Positions 52,784 through 63,715 of a DNA stretch of 64,000 nucleotides are shown here, piece by piece. The notes beneath the pieces were generated by a model. It worked only from the letters and a program-made list of their open reading frames with translations, was not told the origin of the DNA and searched no databases. Source of the stretch: Ochrobactrum sp. RH2CCR150 (lineage in GTDB: Bacteria; Pseudomonadota; Alphaproteobacteria; Rhizobiales; Rhizobiaceae); NCBI GenBank assembly GCA_014138095.1, contig JACGXE010000016.1:1-64000 (forward strand). The letters are read 5' to 3'. How positions within the stretch are numbered: the stretch's first letter is position 1; each line of letters opens with the position of its first letter. The position numbers and the translations under genes are program-made.

Positions 52784-54184
52784 ACCACCGACGGTTACCT
52801 GATCCATACGCAGATGCGGCTGGCCAACGCCAACCGGAACCCACTGGCCGCCCTTGCCGCAATTGCCGCTGCCGGTATCGAGCTTCATGTCGTTGCCGAT
52901 CATCGAAATGCGCTGCATGGCATCCGGGCCGTTGCCGATCAGCATGGCGCCCTTGATTGGCGCGGCGACCTTGCCGTCCTCGATCATATAAGCTTCCGTG
53001 CAACCGAACACGAACTTGCCGGAGGTGATGTCCACCTGTCCGCCGCCAAACGAAACGGCGTAGATGCCTTTCTTCATGGAGGCGATGATCTCTTCCGGCG
53101 TCTTGTCGCCCGAGAGCATATAGGTGTTGGTCATGCGCGGCATCGGCGCACGGGCATAGGATTCACGGCGTCCGTTGCCGGTTGCCTCCATGCCCATCAG
53201 GCGCGCATTCTGGCGGTCCTGCATGTAATTGACCAGCTTGCCGTCATCGATCAGCACCGTGCGGTTGGTCGGCGTGCCTTCATCGTCGATGGTCAGCGAG
53301 CCGCGACGCTCGGCAATCGTGCCGTCATCCACGACCGTCACACCCTTGGACGCCACTTGCTGGCCGAGCAGCCCGGCAAAGGCGGAGGTCTTCTTGCGGT
53401 TGAAATCGCCTTCGAGGCCATGGCCGACCGCTTCATGCAGCATGACGCCCGGCCAGCCATTGGCGAGAACAATGTCGAACGTGCCTGCCGGGGCAGGGAT
53501 CGCTTCCAGATTGACCAGTGCCTGCCGCAGAGCTTCGTCGGCTGCGTGCTGCCAGCTTTCAACGGTGATGAATTCGCCAAAACCCTTGCGCCCGCCCAGC
53601 GTATGCGAGCCGGATTCCTGTCGGTCGCCGCTGCCTGCCACGACCGACACGGTGAGCCGCACCATGGGACGGATATCGCGCACGAAATGGCCGTCAGCGC
53701 GCAGGATTTCGACCTGCTGCCATGAACCGGCGAGCGAGACGGACACCTGACGGACCTTTGGGTCCTTGGCGCGCAAATAGCCGTCGATCTGCTGCAAAAG
53801 CTGCACTTTCGCATCGAAGGTTGGCGAGCCGATCGGGTTTTCGTCGGTATAGAGATGGCGATTGGTGCCAGCCGGTGCTGCGGCGTAGGAACCGCCATAG
53901 CCCTTGATGGTTGCAGAAACCGCATCGGAGGCGCGCTTCAGCGCGGCCATTGAAAGATCGCCCGCATGGGCGTAGCCGATGGCTTCTCCGGCAACCGAGC
54001 GCAGGCCGAAACCCTGATCCTGATTGAAGGAACCGGTCTTGAGGCGGCCATTGTCGAAAACGAGCGCTTCAGCTTCGCGATATTCGATGAAGAGTTCGCC
54101 GTCGTCGCTGCCCTTGAGGCTCGCGGCAACGAGGCGTTCGATATCGTCACGTCCGGTATCGAAACTGTCGATCAGGCTTTTCAT
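52772..54184 (-). CDS. tldD: Metalloprotease TldD
   Basis: TldD forms a heterodimeric zinc protease with TldE/PmbA that degrades unfolded peptides and processes microcin-type peptides. The 470-residue protein carries the catalytic HEAVGH in GVMLHEAVGHGLEGDFNRKK and the C-terminal CGKGGQWVPVGVGQP. The real start is the ATG ending at 54184 (MKSLIDSFDTGRDDIERLVA). The frame continues to 54343 through an upstream repeat and mimics a longer protein. pmbA is not in this window. An 86-bp element shared with the ispH leader lies upstream. Confidence 0.95.
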   Translation of the reverse strand: MKSLIDSFDTGRDDIERLVAASLKGSDDGELFIEYREAEALVFDNGRLKTGSFNQDQGFGLRSVAGEAIGYAHAGDLSMAALKRASDAVSATIKGYGGSYAAAPAGTNRHLYTDENPIGSPTFDAKVQLLQQIDGYLRAKDPKVRQVSVSLAGSWQQVEILRADGHFVRDIRPMVRLTVSVVAGSGDRQESGSHTLGGRKGFGEFITVESWQHAADEALRQALVNLEAIPAPAGTFDIVLANGWPGVMLHEAVGHGLEGDFNRKKTSAFAGLLGQQVASKGVTVVDDGTIAERRGSLTIDDEGTPTNRTVLIDDGKLVNYMQDRQNARLMGMEATGNGRRESYARAPMPRMTNTYMLSGDKTPEEIIASMKKGIYAVSFGGGQVDITSGKFVFGCTEAYMIEDGKVAAPIKGAMLIGNGPDAMQRISMIGNDMKLDTGSGNCGKGGQWVPVGVGQPHLRMDQVTVGGTAV

Positions 54185-54265
54185 AAAAACAAATCCCGCA
54201 GCATGTGTCTGCTGCAGGATGTAAGCCTTAAAGCGGTTGAGAACAACCACGCGATGAAGAACTGT

Positions 54266-54351
54266 TGAGATTCTGGTGATGGCGAGGCGAAAACCGTGGG
54301 CCGCGAGAACCGGCGCGGAGTGCACTTTAGGGTACATGAGCACCGGAAGCG
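54266..54351 (-). repeat. 86-bp structured repeat upstream of tldD (copy B)
   Basis: Read on the minus strand it begins cgcttccggtgctcatgtac and aligns over its full length with copy A at 62505-62590 (roughly three-quarters identical by eye). It lies about 80 bases upstream of tldD in sense orientation. The first half can fold with ccgg arms closing around an atgtac/gtgcac stem. Confidence 0.8.
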
Positions 54352-54399
54352 CAGCGGGATGCGGTTTGCAGCCCGCCAGCGCCGGAATATCGATAGTTC

Positions 54400-55014
54400 T
54401 TAGGGGAGGGCGTCGAAGCCTTCACCAAATCCCTTCAAGTCGACGGGAATGCCGACGCCTTCTTCCGGCGTCTGGAAGACGATGAAGGTTGCGGCCTTGC
54501 CGGAACGCAGCGTCTTCAGAAGTTCGTCTTCGAGAATGACTTCCGCATAGCAGCCGTCTTCGAAGCAGCGCACGAAATAGGCGCGGCCGATATCCTTGCC
54601 GTCAACATTGAGTCCAAGACCGTTCGGCAGCAGAACGCCGAGCGGGGCCAGCACGCGAAGAATGCGCGCCTTGTTATCGGCGGTTTTCAGAACCACGACC
54701 GAAAGGCCGAGTTCCGGGCGCTTGGCGGCAACCACGTTCTGGATCAGCGCGCATTGCTCGGTCTTGGCGCCGGCAGGCGTATCGCAGAGCACAGCCCATG
54801 CGCCGTGCTGCGACTTCAGCTTGCCGCTTTGCTGCGGGTTGGTCGGGGCGGCCTGCGACTGCGCAGCCGGAGCCTGATCCGGTGTCTGCAACGGCGCGGG
54901 CGTGTCCTGCGCGGCAGACGGCAAGGTCGCGGCGGCAAGCGACAGGCTGACACCAGTGGCAAGGGCCATCAGGCGCTGAAGAATCGGGCGGTTGGCAAGC
55001 ATGCGGACAGTCAT
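54400..55014 (-). CDS. Invasion-associated locus B (IalB) family exported protein
   Basis: This 204-residue periplasmic protein has a signal peptide (about 1-36, MALATGVSLSLAAATLPSAA then QD), a Pro/Ala/Gln-rich linker and the IalB domain. The domain shows HGAWAVLCDTPAGAKTEQCA, LGLSVVVLKTADNKARILRV, PLGVLLPNGLGLNVDG, the FVRCFEDGCYAEVILEDELL pair of cysteines and FIVFQTPEEGVGIPVDLKGF. In Bartonella a member is needed for erythrocyte invasion. The family is widespread in non-invasive Rhizobiales, so virulence should not be assumed. GGAG precedes the ATG ending at 55014. Confidence 0.92.
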   Translation of the reverse strand: MTVRMLANRPILQRLMALATGVSLSLAAATLPSAAQDTPAPLQTPDQAPAAQSQAAPTNPQQSGKLKSQHGAWAVLCDTPAGAKTEQCALIQNVVAAKRPELGLSVVVLKTADNKARILRVLAPLGVLLPNGLGLNVDGKDIGRAYFVRCFEDGCYAEVILEDELLKTLRSGKAATFIVFQTPEEGVGIPVDLKGFGEGFDALP

Positions 55015-55440
55015 GAAATCTCCAGATCGAATCAGTGGGACGTTAACGCGCAGCATCAGCCATGAAAAGCAATCAGAGACGTGATTATCAGTCATCGTCA
55101 ATTAAAGCTGTCATCGCAACGGTGATATCGCCTGTTGGATCGATTGTCACGTAGCACGTGCGGCAAAACCTCTTTTCAAATCATGGCTTCATTATGGGAT
55201 TTGTAGGTTTTTCCCAAGTTTTTGCCGGTTTACGGATGCACTTACATAAGGTTAGGAATCCGCGCGGAATTGGGAGTGGTTCTGTCTGCGGGCAAAAGCT
55301 GCGCGCAAAAATGCCGCACAGGAACATATTCGCCTTCCTTGCGGTGTGCGTTAAGGTGTGATTTGAACGCCGACGGGGGATGCGGCCGTCATTTGCGTCC
55401 GGCGTCCAAGCCTGAAAGGGCGAAAAGGGAGAGAGTTCTG
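55015..55440. other. Divergent control region ialB-like/ctaC
   Basis: About 425 bases hold the promoters of the ialB-like gene and the cytochrome oxidase cluster. Features are short: a cacgtagcacgtg imperfect palindrome near 55148-55160 and an AT-rich tract around 55165-55225. No RNA gene or credible ORF is visible; the frame open from 55222 is only the upstream extension of ctaC. Confidence 0.55.
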
Positions 55441-56325
55441 GTGGATAAGATTGTTGCCACAACGAAGGGCGCCGTCGTTGGTGCTCTTGCAGTGCTGTGG
55501 ATGACCGGTGCCGCTTTGGCGGATCAGCCGCGTCCATGGGAATGGAGATTTCAGGACGCTGCAACGGGTATTGCCGAGCAGATTCATTGGTTTGAGCGCT
55601 ATACGCTCTGGTTCATTATTCCGGTTACGTTGCTGGTTCTGGCGTTGCTGGTGATCGTTGTGCTTCGCTTCCGGGCGAGCGTCAATCCAGAACCGTCGAA
55701 GACTAGCCACAATACGATGATCGAAGTGATCTGGACCGTCGGTCCCGTGATCATTCTTTTGTTCCTGGCTGTGCCGTCGTTCCAGCTTTTGACCGCGCAA
55801 TATTCGCCGGAAGACCCGTCCCTGACGATCAAGGCGACCGGCTACCAGTGGTACTGGGGTTATGAATATCAGGTCGACAATCCGGTCAGCTTCGATGCCC
55901 TTCTGTTGAAGGATGGCGATCGCGCCGCTGCGGGCAAAGAGGATAAGTCCCGCTATCCGCGCCTTCTGGCCGTCGATAATGAAGTGGTTGTTCCAGTCGG
56001 TGAAAGCGTTCGCCTTCTGGTGACTGCCGCCGACGTGATCCATTCCTGGACCATTCCTGCCTTCGGCGTAAAGATGGACGCCGTTCCGGGCCGTATCAAC
56101 GAAATCTGGTTCAAGGCTGAAAAAGAAGGCCTCTATTACGGTCAGTGTTCCGAGCTTTGCGGCAAGGATCACGGGTTCATGCCAATCGCCGTGCGTGTTG
56201 TCTCGAAAGACCAGTATCAGACCTGGCTCGCTGCTGCGGGATCGGATCTGAACGGTGCGAACAAGGCGTTGCAAGCTGCCGTCGAAGGTGGCGAAAACAA
56301 TAAAGTGGCTGCGGCGGGTCTCTGA
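55441..56325 (+). CDS. ctaC: Cytochrome c oxidase subunit II
   Basis: Subunit II receives electrons from cytochrome c at its binuclear CuA centre. The 294-residue protein has a signal sequence (residues 1-27), two membrane helices (YTLWFIIPVTLLVLALLVIV and IEVIWTVGPVIILLFLAVPS), and the aromatic electron-entry stretch GYQWYWGYEY. The CuA ligands are in YYGQCSELCGKDHGFM. The start is GTG at 55441, preceded by GGGAGA; the open frame upstream to 55222 lacks family similarity. It opens the cluster ctaC-ctaD-ctaB-small ORF-ctaG-ctaE. Confidence 0.96.
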   Translation: MDKIVATTKGAVVGALAVLWMTGAALADQPRPWEWRFQDAATGIAEQIHWFERYTLWFIIPVTLLVLALLVIVVLRFRASVNPEPSKTSHNTMIEVIWTVGPVIILLFLAVPSFQLLTAQYSPEDPSLTIKATGYQWYWGYEYQVDNPVSFDALLLKDGDRAAAGKEDKSRYPRLLAVDNEVVVPVGESVRLLVTAADVIHSWTIPAFGVKMDAVPGRINEIWFKAEKEGLYYGQCSELCGKDHGFMPIAVRVVSKDQYQTWLAAAGSDLNGANKALQAAVEGGENNKVAAAGL

Positions 56326-56346
56326 TCCCGAACGCCAAACTGTTGA

Positions 56347-58023
<1,677 letters not shown>

Positions 58024-58265
58024 TCGTGCGAAGGGCGGGGTCTGCAAAAGACTTCGCCCTTTCCAACAAATTGTGCTAAAGGCGGGCGACATTCTGTTCC
58101 GCCCATCGCGTTATGACCGTACTGGCAGGTTTATCCTGCCGACAATTGCACGGCATTTCCGGCAGGAACGGATGTTCTCCGGGAGGGACAAGTTGTGTTG
58201 GTTGTCGAACTGCATCGAACAAGATGCGGTGGTCGGACCGGTGAATTTGAGGTTATTGAAGTCTA

Positions 58266-59222
58266 ATGTCGCTGGTGGAAAAAAACGTAAGCGTTTCAGG
58301 CCCGAATGACGCAGTCGCGTTCTCGGAGGCAACGGCGCGGGACTATCTGGTTCTGCTGAAGCCGCGCGTGATGTCCCTTGTGGTGTTCACGGGGCTGGTC
58401 GGGCTTGTCCTTGCTCCGGGCACGATGAACCCCGTTCTGGCTGCCATCAGCATTCTGTGCATCGCAGTTGGCGCTGGTGCGTCCGGTGCGCTGAACATGT
58501 GGTACGACGCCGATATCGACGCGGTGATGAAGCGTACCCGTAACCGCCCGATTCCGGCCGGTGTGATTGCGCCCGATCAGGTTCTGGCTTTCGGCCTGAC
58601 GTTGTCGGTCTTCTCGGTCCTGACGCTTGGCCTGATGGTCAACTGGCTGTCGGCAGCGCTTCTGGCCTTCACCATCTTCTTCTATGCCGTCATCTATACG
58701 ATGTGGCTCAAGCGTTCGACGCCGCAGAACATCGTCATTGGCGGTGCTGCGGGCGCATTCCCGCCCATGATCGGCTGGGCCGCGGCAACGGGCGAGATCA
58801 CCTGGGACAGCGTCGTGCTGTTCATGATCATTTTCCTCTGGACGCCGCCGCATTTCTGGGCGCTGTCGTTGTTCTCGACCAATGATTACGAAGCTGCGCG
58901 CATTCCGATGATGCCGAATGTGAAGGGCGAGCTTTCGACGCGCCGTCAGGCGATGTTCTACACACTGCTCATGGCGCCGGTGGGCGTGCTGCCATGGGTG
59001 ATGGGTTTTGCAGGCCCGGTCTATGGCGCTGTATCGGTGCTGCTGGGCGGAGCCTTTGTTTATTATGCCTGGCGCATGTGGATGGCCGCATCGCAGCCCG
59101 CCATGCTGGTTGCCGCGCGCAAGCTGTTCCGCTTTTCGCTGGTGTACCTGTCGGGCCTGTTCGCGGTTATGCTGTTTGAGGCACTGACGTTCAAGGCGCT
59201 TCACGCCTTTGGAGTGTTGTAA
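58266..59222 (+). CDS. ctaB: Protoheme IX farnesyltransferase (heme O synthase)
   Basis: This integral membrane UbiA-superfamily enzyme converts heme B to heme O, the precursor of heme A for subunit I. The 318-residue protein has [20 protein letters not shown] with the first Asp-rich motif and [20 protein letters not shown] later in the sequence, with about eight or nine hydrophobic helices. Its stop codon overlaps the start of the next small gene by one base (TAATG). Confidence 0.96.
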   Translation: MSLVEKNVSVSGPNDAVAFSEATARDYLVLLKPRVMSLVVFTGLVGLVLAPGTMNPVLAAISILCIAVGAGASGALNMWYDADIDAVMKRTRNRPIPAGVIAPDQVLAFGLTLSVFSVLTLGLMVNWLSAALLAFTIFFYAVIYTMWLKRSTPQNIVIGGAAGAFPPMIGWAAATGEITWDSVVLFMIIFLWTPPHFWALSLFSTNDYEAARIPMMPNVKGELSTRRQAMFYTLLMAPVGVLPWVMGFAGPVYGAVSVLLGGAFVYYAWRMWMAASQPAMLVAARKLFRFSLVYLSGLFAVMLFEALTFKALHAFGVL

Positions 59223-59407
59223 TGGATAAGACGGTAGAAAAGCCGGTACATGAGAAGCTGGAACTGGTCGTACCGACCGAGCAGCAGAAGAAAGCCCAGC
59301 GCAACCGGTCCTGGGGACTGGCAATTGCCTTGGCGCTGTTCGTGCTGCTCGTCTATGTCGGCACGATAGCGAAACTGGGTGCCAATGTTCTGGTACGGCC
59401 GCTCTGA
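59222..59407 (+). CDS. CoxF-like small membrane protein
   Basis: This 61-residue single-pass protein has a charged N-terminus (DKTVEKPVHEKLELVVPTEQ), one helix (WGLAIALALFVLLVYVGTIA) and a short tail. Its place between ctaB and ctaG and its overlap with ctaB match the small CoxF-type ORF found there in alphaproteobacteria. It is probably an accessory or assembly factor of cytochrome c oxidase, inferred from position. ctaG follows after about 50 bases. Confidence 0.85.
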   Translation: MDKTVEKPVHEKLELVVPTEQQKKAQRNRSWGLAIALALFVLLVYVGTIAKLGANVLVRPL

Positions 59408-59455
59408 CGAAAAGTTCGGGTTAGGCTGTTTCGGGAGGGAAACTGGGAGGAGACC

Positions 59456-60082
59456 ATGGCAGATCAGCAGGATAAAGACGAAAAGCTCAAGCGGCAGCAG
59501 CGTTCCAACCGGACCATTGCCATTGCCTGCGTGTCTTTCTTCGTCTGCATGATCGGCGCAGCCTATGCGTCTGTTCCGCTTTACACGCTTTTCTGTCAGG
59601 TCACCGGCTATGGCGGCACGACGCAGCGTGTCGAACAATATTCCGATACGATCCTCGACAGGACGATCAAGGTGCGTTTCGACGCCAATACGGCCAATGG
59701 CCTGCCTTGGGATTTCAAGCCGGTGCAGCGCGAAGTGACGGTGCGTATCGGCGAAACCGCCATGATCAAGTATGAAGGGCGCAACCTGTTCGATCAAACG
59801 ACCTTTGGCCGTGCGAGCTTCAATGTCTCGCCGGGCCGCGCAGGCGCCTATTTCAACAAGGTCCAGTGTTTCTGCTTCACGGATACCACGCTGAAGCCGG
59901 GCGAAGACATGGAAATGCCGGTGGTTTTCTTCGTCGATCCGGAGATCGTCAACGATCCCGATCTGAAGGATGTGAAGACCATCACGCTTTCATACACCTT
60001 TTTTCCGATCGAAAAGCCGAAGCCGGTTGCTGACGCAAAGCCGGCGACGAAGACCGAAGCTGCGATGAGCAGCGGGGGATAA
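59456..60082 (+). CDS. ctaG: Cytochrome c oxidase assembly protein CtaG/Cox11
   Basis: This copper chaperone delivers Cu to the CuB site of subunit I. The 208-residue protein has one N-terminal helix ([20 protein letters not shown]) with the conserved [16 protein letters not shown] directly after it, and a periplasmic domain with [15 protein letters not shown], whose CxC binds copper. The C-terminal extension is Lys/Pro/Ala-rich. GGGAGGAG precedes the ATG. Confidence 0.96.
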   Translation: MADQQDKDEKLKRQQRSNRTIAIACVSFFVCMIGAAYASVPLYTLFCQVTGYGGTTQRVEQYSDTILDRTIKVRFDANTANGLPWDFKPVQREVTVRIGETAMIKYEGRNLFDQTTFGRASFNVSPGRAGAYFNKVQCFCFTDTTLKPGEDMEMPVVFFVDPEIVNDPDLKDVKTITLSYTFFPIEKPKPVADAKPATKTEAAMSSGG

Positions 60083-60309
60083 AGGGACACGAGTTTCGAT
60101 GCGGCACATAATGCCGCAAAGACAAATGCGACGACTGGTTTTATTGTCGGATTCGGACCGTCGGTAAAACCGCTTGATTATTGACGGTATGCGGCATCTG
60201 GTCAGGGAGCCATCTGACGCAAAACATGGTCGCGCTTGCGTGTGTCCCTTCGTGGATTTCAGCAGGCAGGCACGAGAGAGGAGCCCCTCAGGGGATTACG
60301 GGGAGAGAC

Positions 60310-61188
60310 ATGGCGGACGTACACGAGAAGAACCACGATTATCACATTATAGCGCCCAGCCCTTGGCCGTTCCTGAGCTCGATGGGCGCTTTTGTGCTCG
60401 CAATCGGCGGCATTGCCTGGATGCGTTATCTCAATGCGAGTGAGCTGCCGTTCTTCGGGCACAACCTCGTAACGCCGTGGCTTTTCTTCATCGGCCTCGC
60501 AATCGTGCTGTATTGCATGTTCGGCTGGTGGTCGGACACGATCAAGGAAGCGCATGAGGGTCATCACACCCGCGTCGTGTCGCTGCATCTGCGCTATGGC
60601 ATGATCATGTTCATCGCCTCGGAAGTCATGTTCTTCGTGGCATGGTTCTGGGCGTTTTTCGATGCAAGCCTTTTCCCGAATGAAGTGCATCAGGTAGCAC
60701 GCGCCACGTTTACGGGCGGTGTCTGGCCTCCGAAGGGCATCGAGGTTCTCGATCCGCTTCACCTGCCGCTCTACAACACCGTGATCCTGCTTCTGTCGGG
60801 CACGACCCTGACCTGGTCGCACCATGCGCTGCTGCATAACGACCGCAAGGGCATGATCACCGGCCTCGCTATCACTGTGGTGCTCGGCATTCTGTTCTCG
60901 TTCGTGCAGGCCTATGAATACATGCACGCTCCGTTCGCGTTCAAGGACTCGATCTACGGCGCTACCTTCTTCATGGCCACCGGCTTCCACGGTTTCCACG
61001 TGATCATCGGCACGATCTTTTTGCTGGTCTGCCTGTTCCGCGCAATCGGTGGCGATTTCACGCCGAAGCAGCATTTCGGTTTCGAAGCTGCCGCCTGGTA
61101 CTGGCACTTCGTTGACGTGGTCTGGCTGTTCCTGTTCTTCGCCATCTATGTCTGGGGTGGCTGGGGTGCGCCGATGCACGGTGGCTGA
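60310..61188 (+). CDS. ctaE: Cytochrome c oxidase subunit III
   Basis: Subunit III stabilises the catalytic subunit and its proton uptake. The 292-residue protein has seven hydrophobic helices, with SPWPFLSSMGAFVLAIGGIA, MFFVAWFWAFFDASL, LSGTTLTWSHHALLHND, TGFHGFHVIIGTIFL and the ending WYWHFVDVVWLFLFFAIYVW. The ATG at 60310 follows GGGGAGAG and gives the normal N-terminus. An upstream GTG or ATG would add 43 residues without family match. Confidence 0.96.
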   Translation: MADVHEKNHDYHIIAPSPWPFLSSMGAFVLAIGGIAWMRYLNASELPFFGHNLVTPWLFFIGLAIVLYCMFGWWSDTIKEAHEGHHTRVVSLHLRYGMIMFIASEVMFFVAWFWAFFDASLFPNEVHQVARATFTGGVWPPKGIEVLDPLHLPLYNTVILLLSGTTLTWSHHALLHNDRKGMITGLAITVVLGILFSFVQAYEYMHAPFAFKDSIYGATFFMATGFHGFHVIIGTIFLLVCLFRAIGGDFTPKQHFGFEAAAWYWHFVDVVWLFLFFAIYVWGGWGAPMHGG

Positions 61189-61210
61189 TTGGCCGTAATC
61201 TGAATTTCGA

Positions 61211-61240
61211 GGCGGCCCTGGCAACATGGCCGCCTTTTGC
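61211..61240 (+). terminator. Terminator of the cta cluster after ctaE
   Basis: Arms ggcggcc / ggccgcc (61211-61217, 61228-61234) are followed by ttttgcttg, 23 bases after the ctaE stop. Confidence 0.8.
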
Positions 61241-61275
61241 TTGTCTGGAGCAGTATTGAAATGAAGGAGCGCGCC

Positions 61276-61683
61276 ATGCCTGATGCCAATCTTTATCCGC
61301 CGGTTGATCCGATCAAAAGCGGTATAGCGGGACGTTGCCCGCGCTGCGGCGAGGGCAAGCTGTTCAACGGTTTTTTGACGGTTGCGCCACGCTGCACTTC
61401 CTGCGGGCTGGATTATTCGTTTGCGGATTCCGGTGATGGTCCGGCGGCCTTCGTAATCCTGATCATCGGCTTCATTGTCGTCGGGCTGGCGCTTTGGATG
61501 GAAGTCAATGTCGGTCCGCCGCTCTGGGTGCATTTCATCCTGTGGGTGCCGCTGGCGATCATCCTCAGCCTTGTCGCCATGCGATGGATGAAGGGTATTC
61601 TGATCAATATGCAATATCGCAACAAGGCTGCCCCCGGCACGATACAAACAAGTGCTGACAGCCATACGGATACGAAAGAATGA
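61276..61683 (+). CDS. DUF983 membrane protein
   Basis: This is a 135-residue protein. A two-CxxC zinc-ribbon-like head (GRCPRCGEGKLFNGFL and CTSCGLDYSF) is followed by two membrane helices (AAFVILIIGFIVVGLALWME and VHFILWVPLAIILSLVAMRW). DUF983 proteins sit next to ctaE and surf1 throughout the alphaproteobacteria; a role in oxidase assembly is likely but unproven. The ATG at 61276 has AAGGAG six bases upstream. Its stop overlaps the surf1 start by four bases. Confidence 0.9.
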   Translation: MPDANLYPPVDPIKSGIAGRCPRCGEGKLFNGFLTVAPRCTSCGLDYSFADSGDGPAAFVILIIGFIVVGLALWMEVNVGPPLWVHFILWVPLAIILSLVAMRWMKGILINMQYRNKAAPGTIQTSADSHTDTKE

Positions 61684-62426
61684 CCGAGCGTCAGGTTTCC
61701 CGCCGTTTTCCCTGGGGCGTTGTCATCGCATCCGGCATCGCGCTGATCATTCTGCTGGCGCTCGGCACCTGGCAGGTGGAACGGCTGTTCTGGAAGGAAG
61801 CGCTGATCGCTTCCACCAATGAGCGCATCAAGGAACCGCCCTTGTCGCTGGCGGATATGGAAAAGCTCTATAAGGAAAAGGGCACGGTCGAATATCTGCC
61901 GGTCACGGTGTCGGGCACTTTCATGCATCAGGGCGAACGGCACTTCCTGTCCACCTATGAAGGTGCTGCGGGCTATAATGTCTATACGCCGCTGATGCTG
62001 GAAGATGGCCGCTTCGTGCTGGTCAATCGCGGCTTCGTTCCCTATGAAAAGAAGGACCCGGCCACCCGCGCCGATGGCCAACTCGACGGGCCGGTCAGCA
62101 TAACCGGGCTGGCGCGTGATCCGTTGTCGGCGAAACCGGGCTTCTTCCTGCCGAATAACGATATCGCCAAGAATATCTTCTTCTGGAAGGACTGGGCGGC
62201 AATGGCCGAAAGCGCCGATCTGCCGGATATCAATCAGGTCGTGCCGTTCTTTATCGATGCCGATAACAAGCCCAATCCGGGCGGTCTGCCTATTGGCGGT
62301 GTGACGATCATCGAATTTCCCAACAACCATCTGCAATATGCCGTGACGTGGTATGGCCTCGCTCTGGCGCTGATCGGGGTTGTCGGAACATGGCTATGGC
62401 GTTATCGAAAACAGCCAAGGGGTTGA
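61680..62426 (+). CDS. SURF1 family cytochrome oxidase biogenesis protein
   Basis: Surf1 proteins help insert heme a into subunit I of aa3 oxidases. The 248-residue protein has the family two-helix layout: WGVVIASGIALIILLALGTW near the start with QVERLFWKEALI, and a C-terminal helix (WYGLALALIGVVGTWLWRYR). The periplasmic part includes GYNVYTPLMLEDGRFVLVNR and PNNHLQYAVTWYGLA. It is translationally coupled to DUF983 (ATGA). About 200 bases with a structured repeat separate it from ispH. Confidence 0.93.
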   Translation: MTERQVSRRFPWGVVIASGIALIILLALGTWQVERLFWKEALIASTNERIKEPPLSLADMEKLYKEKGTVEYLPVTVSGTFMHQGERHFLSTYEGAAGYNVYTPLMLEDGRFVLVNRGFVPYEKKDPATRADGQLDGPVSITGLARDPLSAKPGFFLPNNDIAKNIFFWKDWAAMAESADLPDINQVVPFFIDADNKPNPGGLPIGGVTIIEFPNNHLQYAVTWYGLALALIGVVGTWLWRYRKQPRG

Positions 62427-62504
62427 CATTGGCCGCGTTGCGGCCCAACTCCGTGAAGGTCAGTTGATATTCGGTCTCTGACGGCCTGCAAATGGCGCGG
62501 TTTT

Positions 62505-62590
62505 CGCTTCCGGTGCTCATGTACCTTCAAGTACATTCCGCTCCGGTTCTCAAACCACACCATTTTCGGCTCCTCATAGACCGAATCTCA
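62505..62590 (+). repeat. 86-bp structured repeat upstream of ispH (copy A)
   Basis: It begins cgcttccggtgctcatgtac and can fold as ccgg-..-atgtac-cttcaa-gtacat-..-ccgg. It lies 43 bases before the ispH ATG in sense orientation. It matches copy B upstream of tldD across 86 bases. Confidence 0.8.
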
Positions 62591-62633
62591 GCCGACCCTA
62601 AGTCCTTCGTCAAGCCGAACCTGCGAGCTCTTC

Positions 62634-63701
62634 ATGACCGATCAGCGCCCCCCACTGGAAATCCGCCTTTGCGGTCCGCGCGGCTTTTGCGCCGGTGTTG
62701 ACCGGGCGATCCAGATCGTCGTGCTGGCGCTGAAGAAATACGGTGCGCCGGTCTATGTCCGCCATGAGATCGTGCATAACCGCTATGTGGTCGAAGGGCT
62801 GCAATCGCGCGGCGCAATCTTCGTCGAAGAGCTTGATGAGATCCCGGCGGAGCATCGCGATCAGCCGGTTGTTTTCTCCGCCCATGGTGTGCCGAAATCC
62901 GTGCCTGCCGATGCTGAATCCAAGAACCTTTTCTATCTCGATGCGACCTGCCCGTTGGTTTCCAAGGTGCACAAGCAGGCGATGCGCCATCAGCGGCTTG
63001 GACGCCATGTGATTTTGATTGGTCATTCCGGCCATCCTGAAGTCATCGGCACGATGGGCCAGCTGCCGGAAGGCGCGGTCACGCTGATCGAGACGGTCGA
63101 GGACGCCCGCAACTGCCATTTTGCCGATGAGGATAATCTCGGCTTCGTCACGCAGACAACGCTCTCGGTGGACGATACGGCCGGCATTATCGAGGAATTG
63201 CAGGTGCGCTTCCCCAATCTTTCTGCCCCGGCTGCGGAATCGATCTGCTATGCCACCACCAACCGTCAGGATGCGGTGCGGGCGGCAGCGCCCGGCTGCG
63301 ACCTTTTCCTGATCGTCGGCGCACCGAATTCGTCCAATTCGAAACGTCTGGTTGAAGTGGCGGAAAAGGCGGGCGCGCGCATGTCCATGCTGGTGCAGCG
63401 CGCCGCCGATATCGAATGGGACAAGATCGGCGATATTTCCGTTGTCGGTCTTTCGGCAGGCGCTTCTGCACCGGAAATCATCGTTGATGAAATCATCGCA
63501 TCGTTCCGCGACCGCTTCAATGTGCGCATTGAATTGGCGGAAACGGCAGTGGAAACCGAGAACTTCCTTGTAAATCGTGAAATTCGCGATGTGGAACTGA
63601 CGGTGCAGGATATGGCATTCGTCAATGGCGAGAACAGGGTTGCCGGTATTCCGAAGCTGGCACCCCAGATCATGCCTAAGATAATGCCCAAGGTCATATA
63701 G
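62634..63701 (+). CDS. ispH: 4-hydroxy-3-methylbut-2-enyl diphosphate reductase
   Basis: This is the last enzyme of the MEP pathway; it makes IPP and DMAPP using a [4Fe-4S] cluster. The 355-residue protein has all three cluster cysteines in their motifs: [32 protein letters not shown] and [13 protein letters not shown], and the substrate motif [11 protein letters not shown]. The ATG at 62634 fits the family N-terminus. thrB follows after 14 bases, and the pair is probably co-transcribed. Together with dxs at 16.1 kb it shows that this organism uses the MEP route. Confidence 0.97.
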   Translation: MTDQRPPLEIRLCGPRGFCAGVDRAIQIVVLALKKYGAPVYVRHEIVHNRYVVEGLQSRGAIFVEELDEIPAEHRDQPVVFSAHGVPKSVPADAESKNLFYLDATCPLVSKVHKQAMRHQRLGRHVILIGHSGHPEVIGTMGQLPEGAVTLIETVEDARNCHFADEDNLGFVTQTTLSVDDTAGIIEELQVRFPNLSAPAAESICYATTNRQDAVRAAAPGCDLFLIVGAPNSSNSKRLVEVAEKAGARMSMLVQRAADIEWDKIGDISVVGLSAGASAPEIIVDEIIASFRDRFNVRIELAETAVETENFLVNREIRDVELTVQDMAFVNGENRVAGIPKLAPQIMPKIMPKVI

Positions 63702-63715
63702 GGGAAATAAACGGC

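Noticed and set aside
62492-62701. A 69-codon frame upstream of ispH that resembles the N-terminal extension of the tldD frame
   Set aside because: The similarity is caused by the shared 86-bp repeat, which is better read as a non-coding element.
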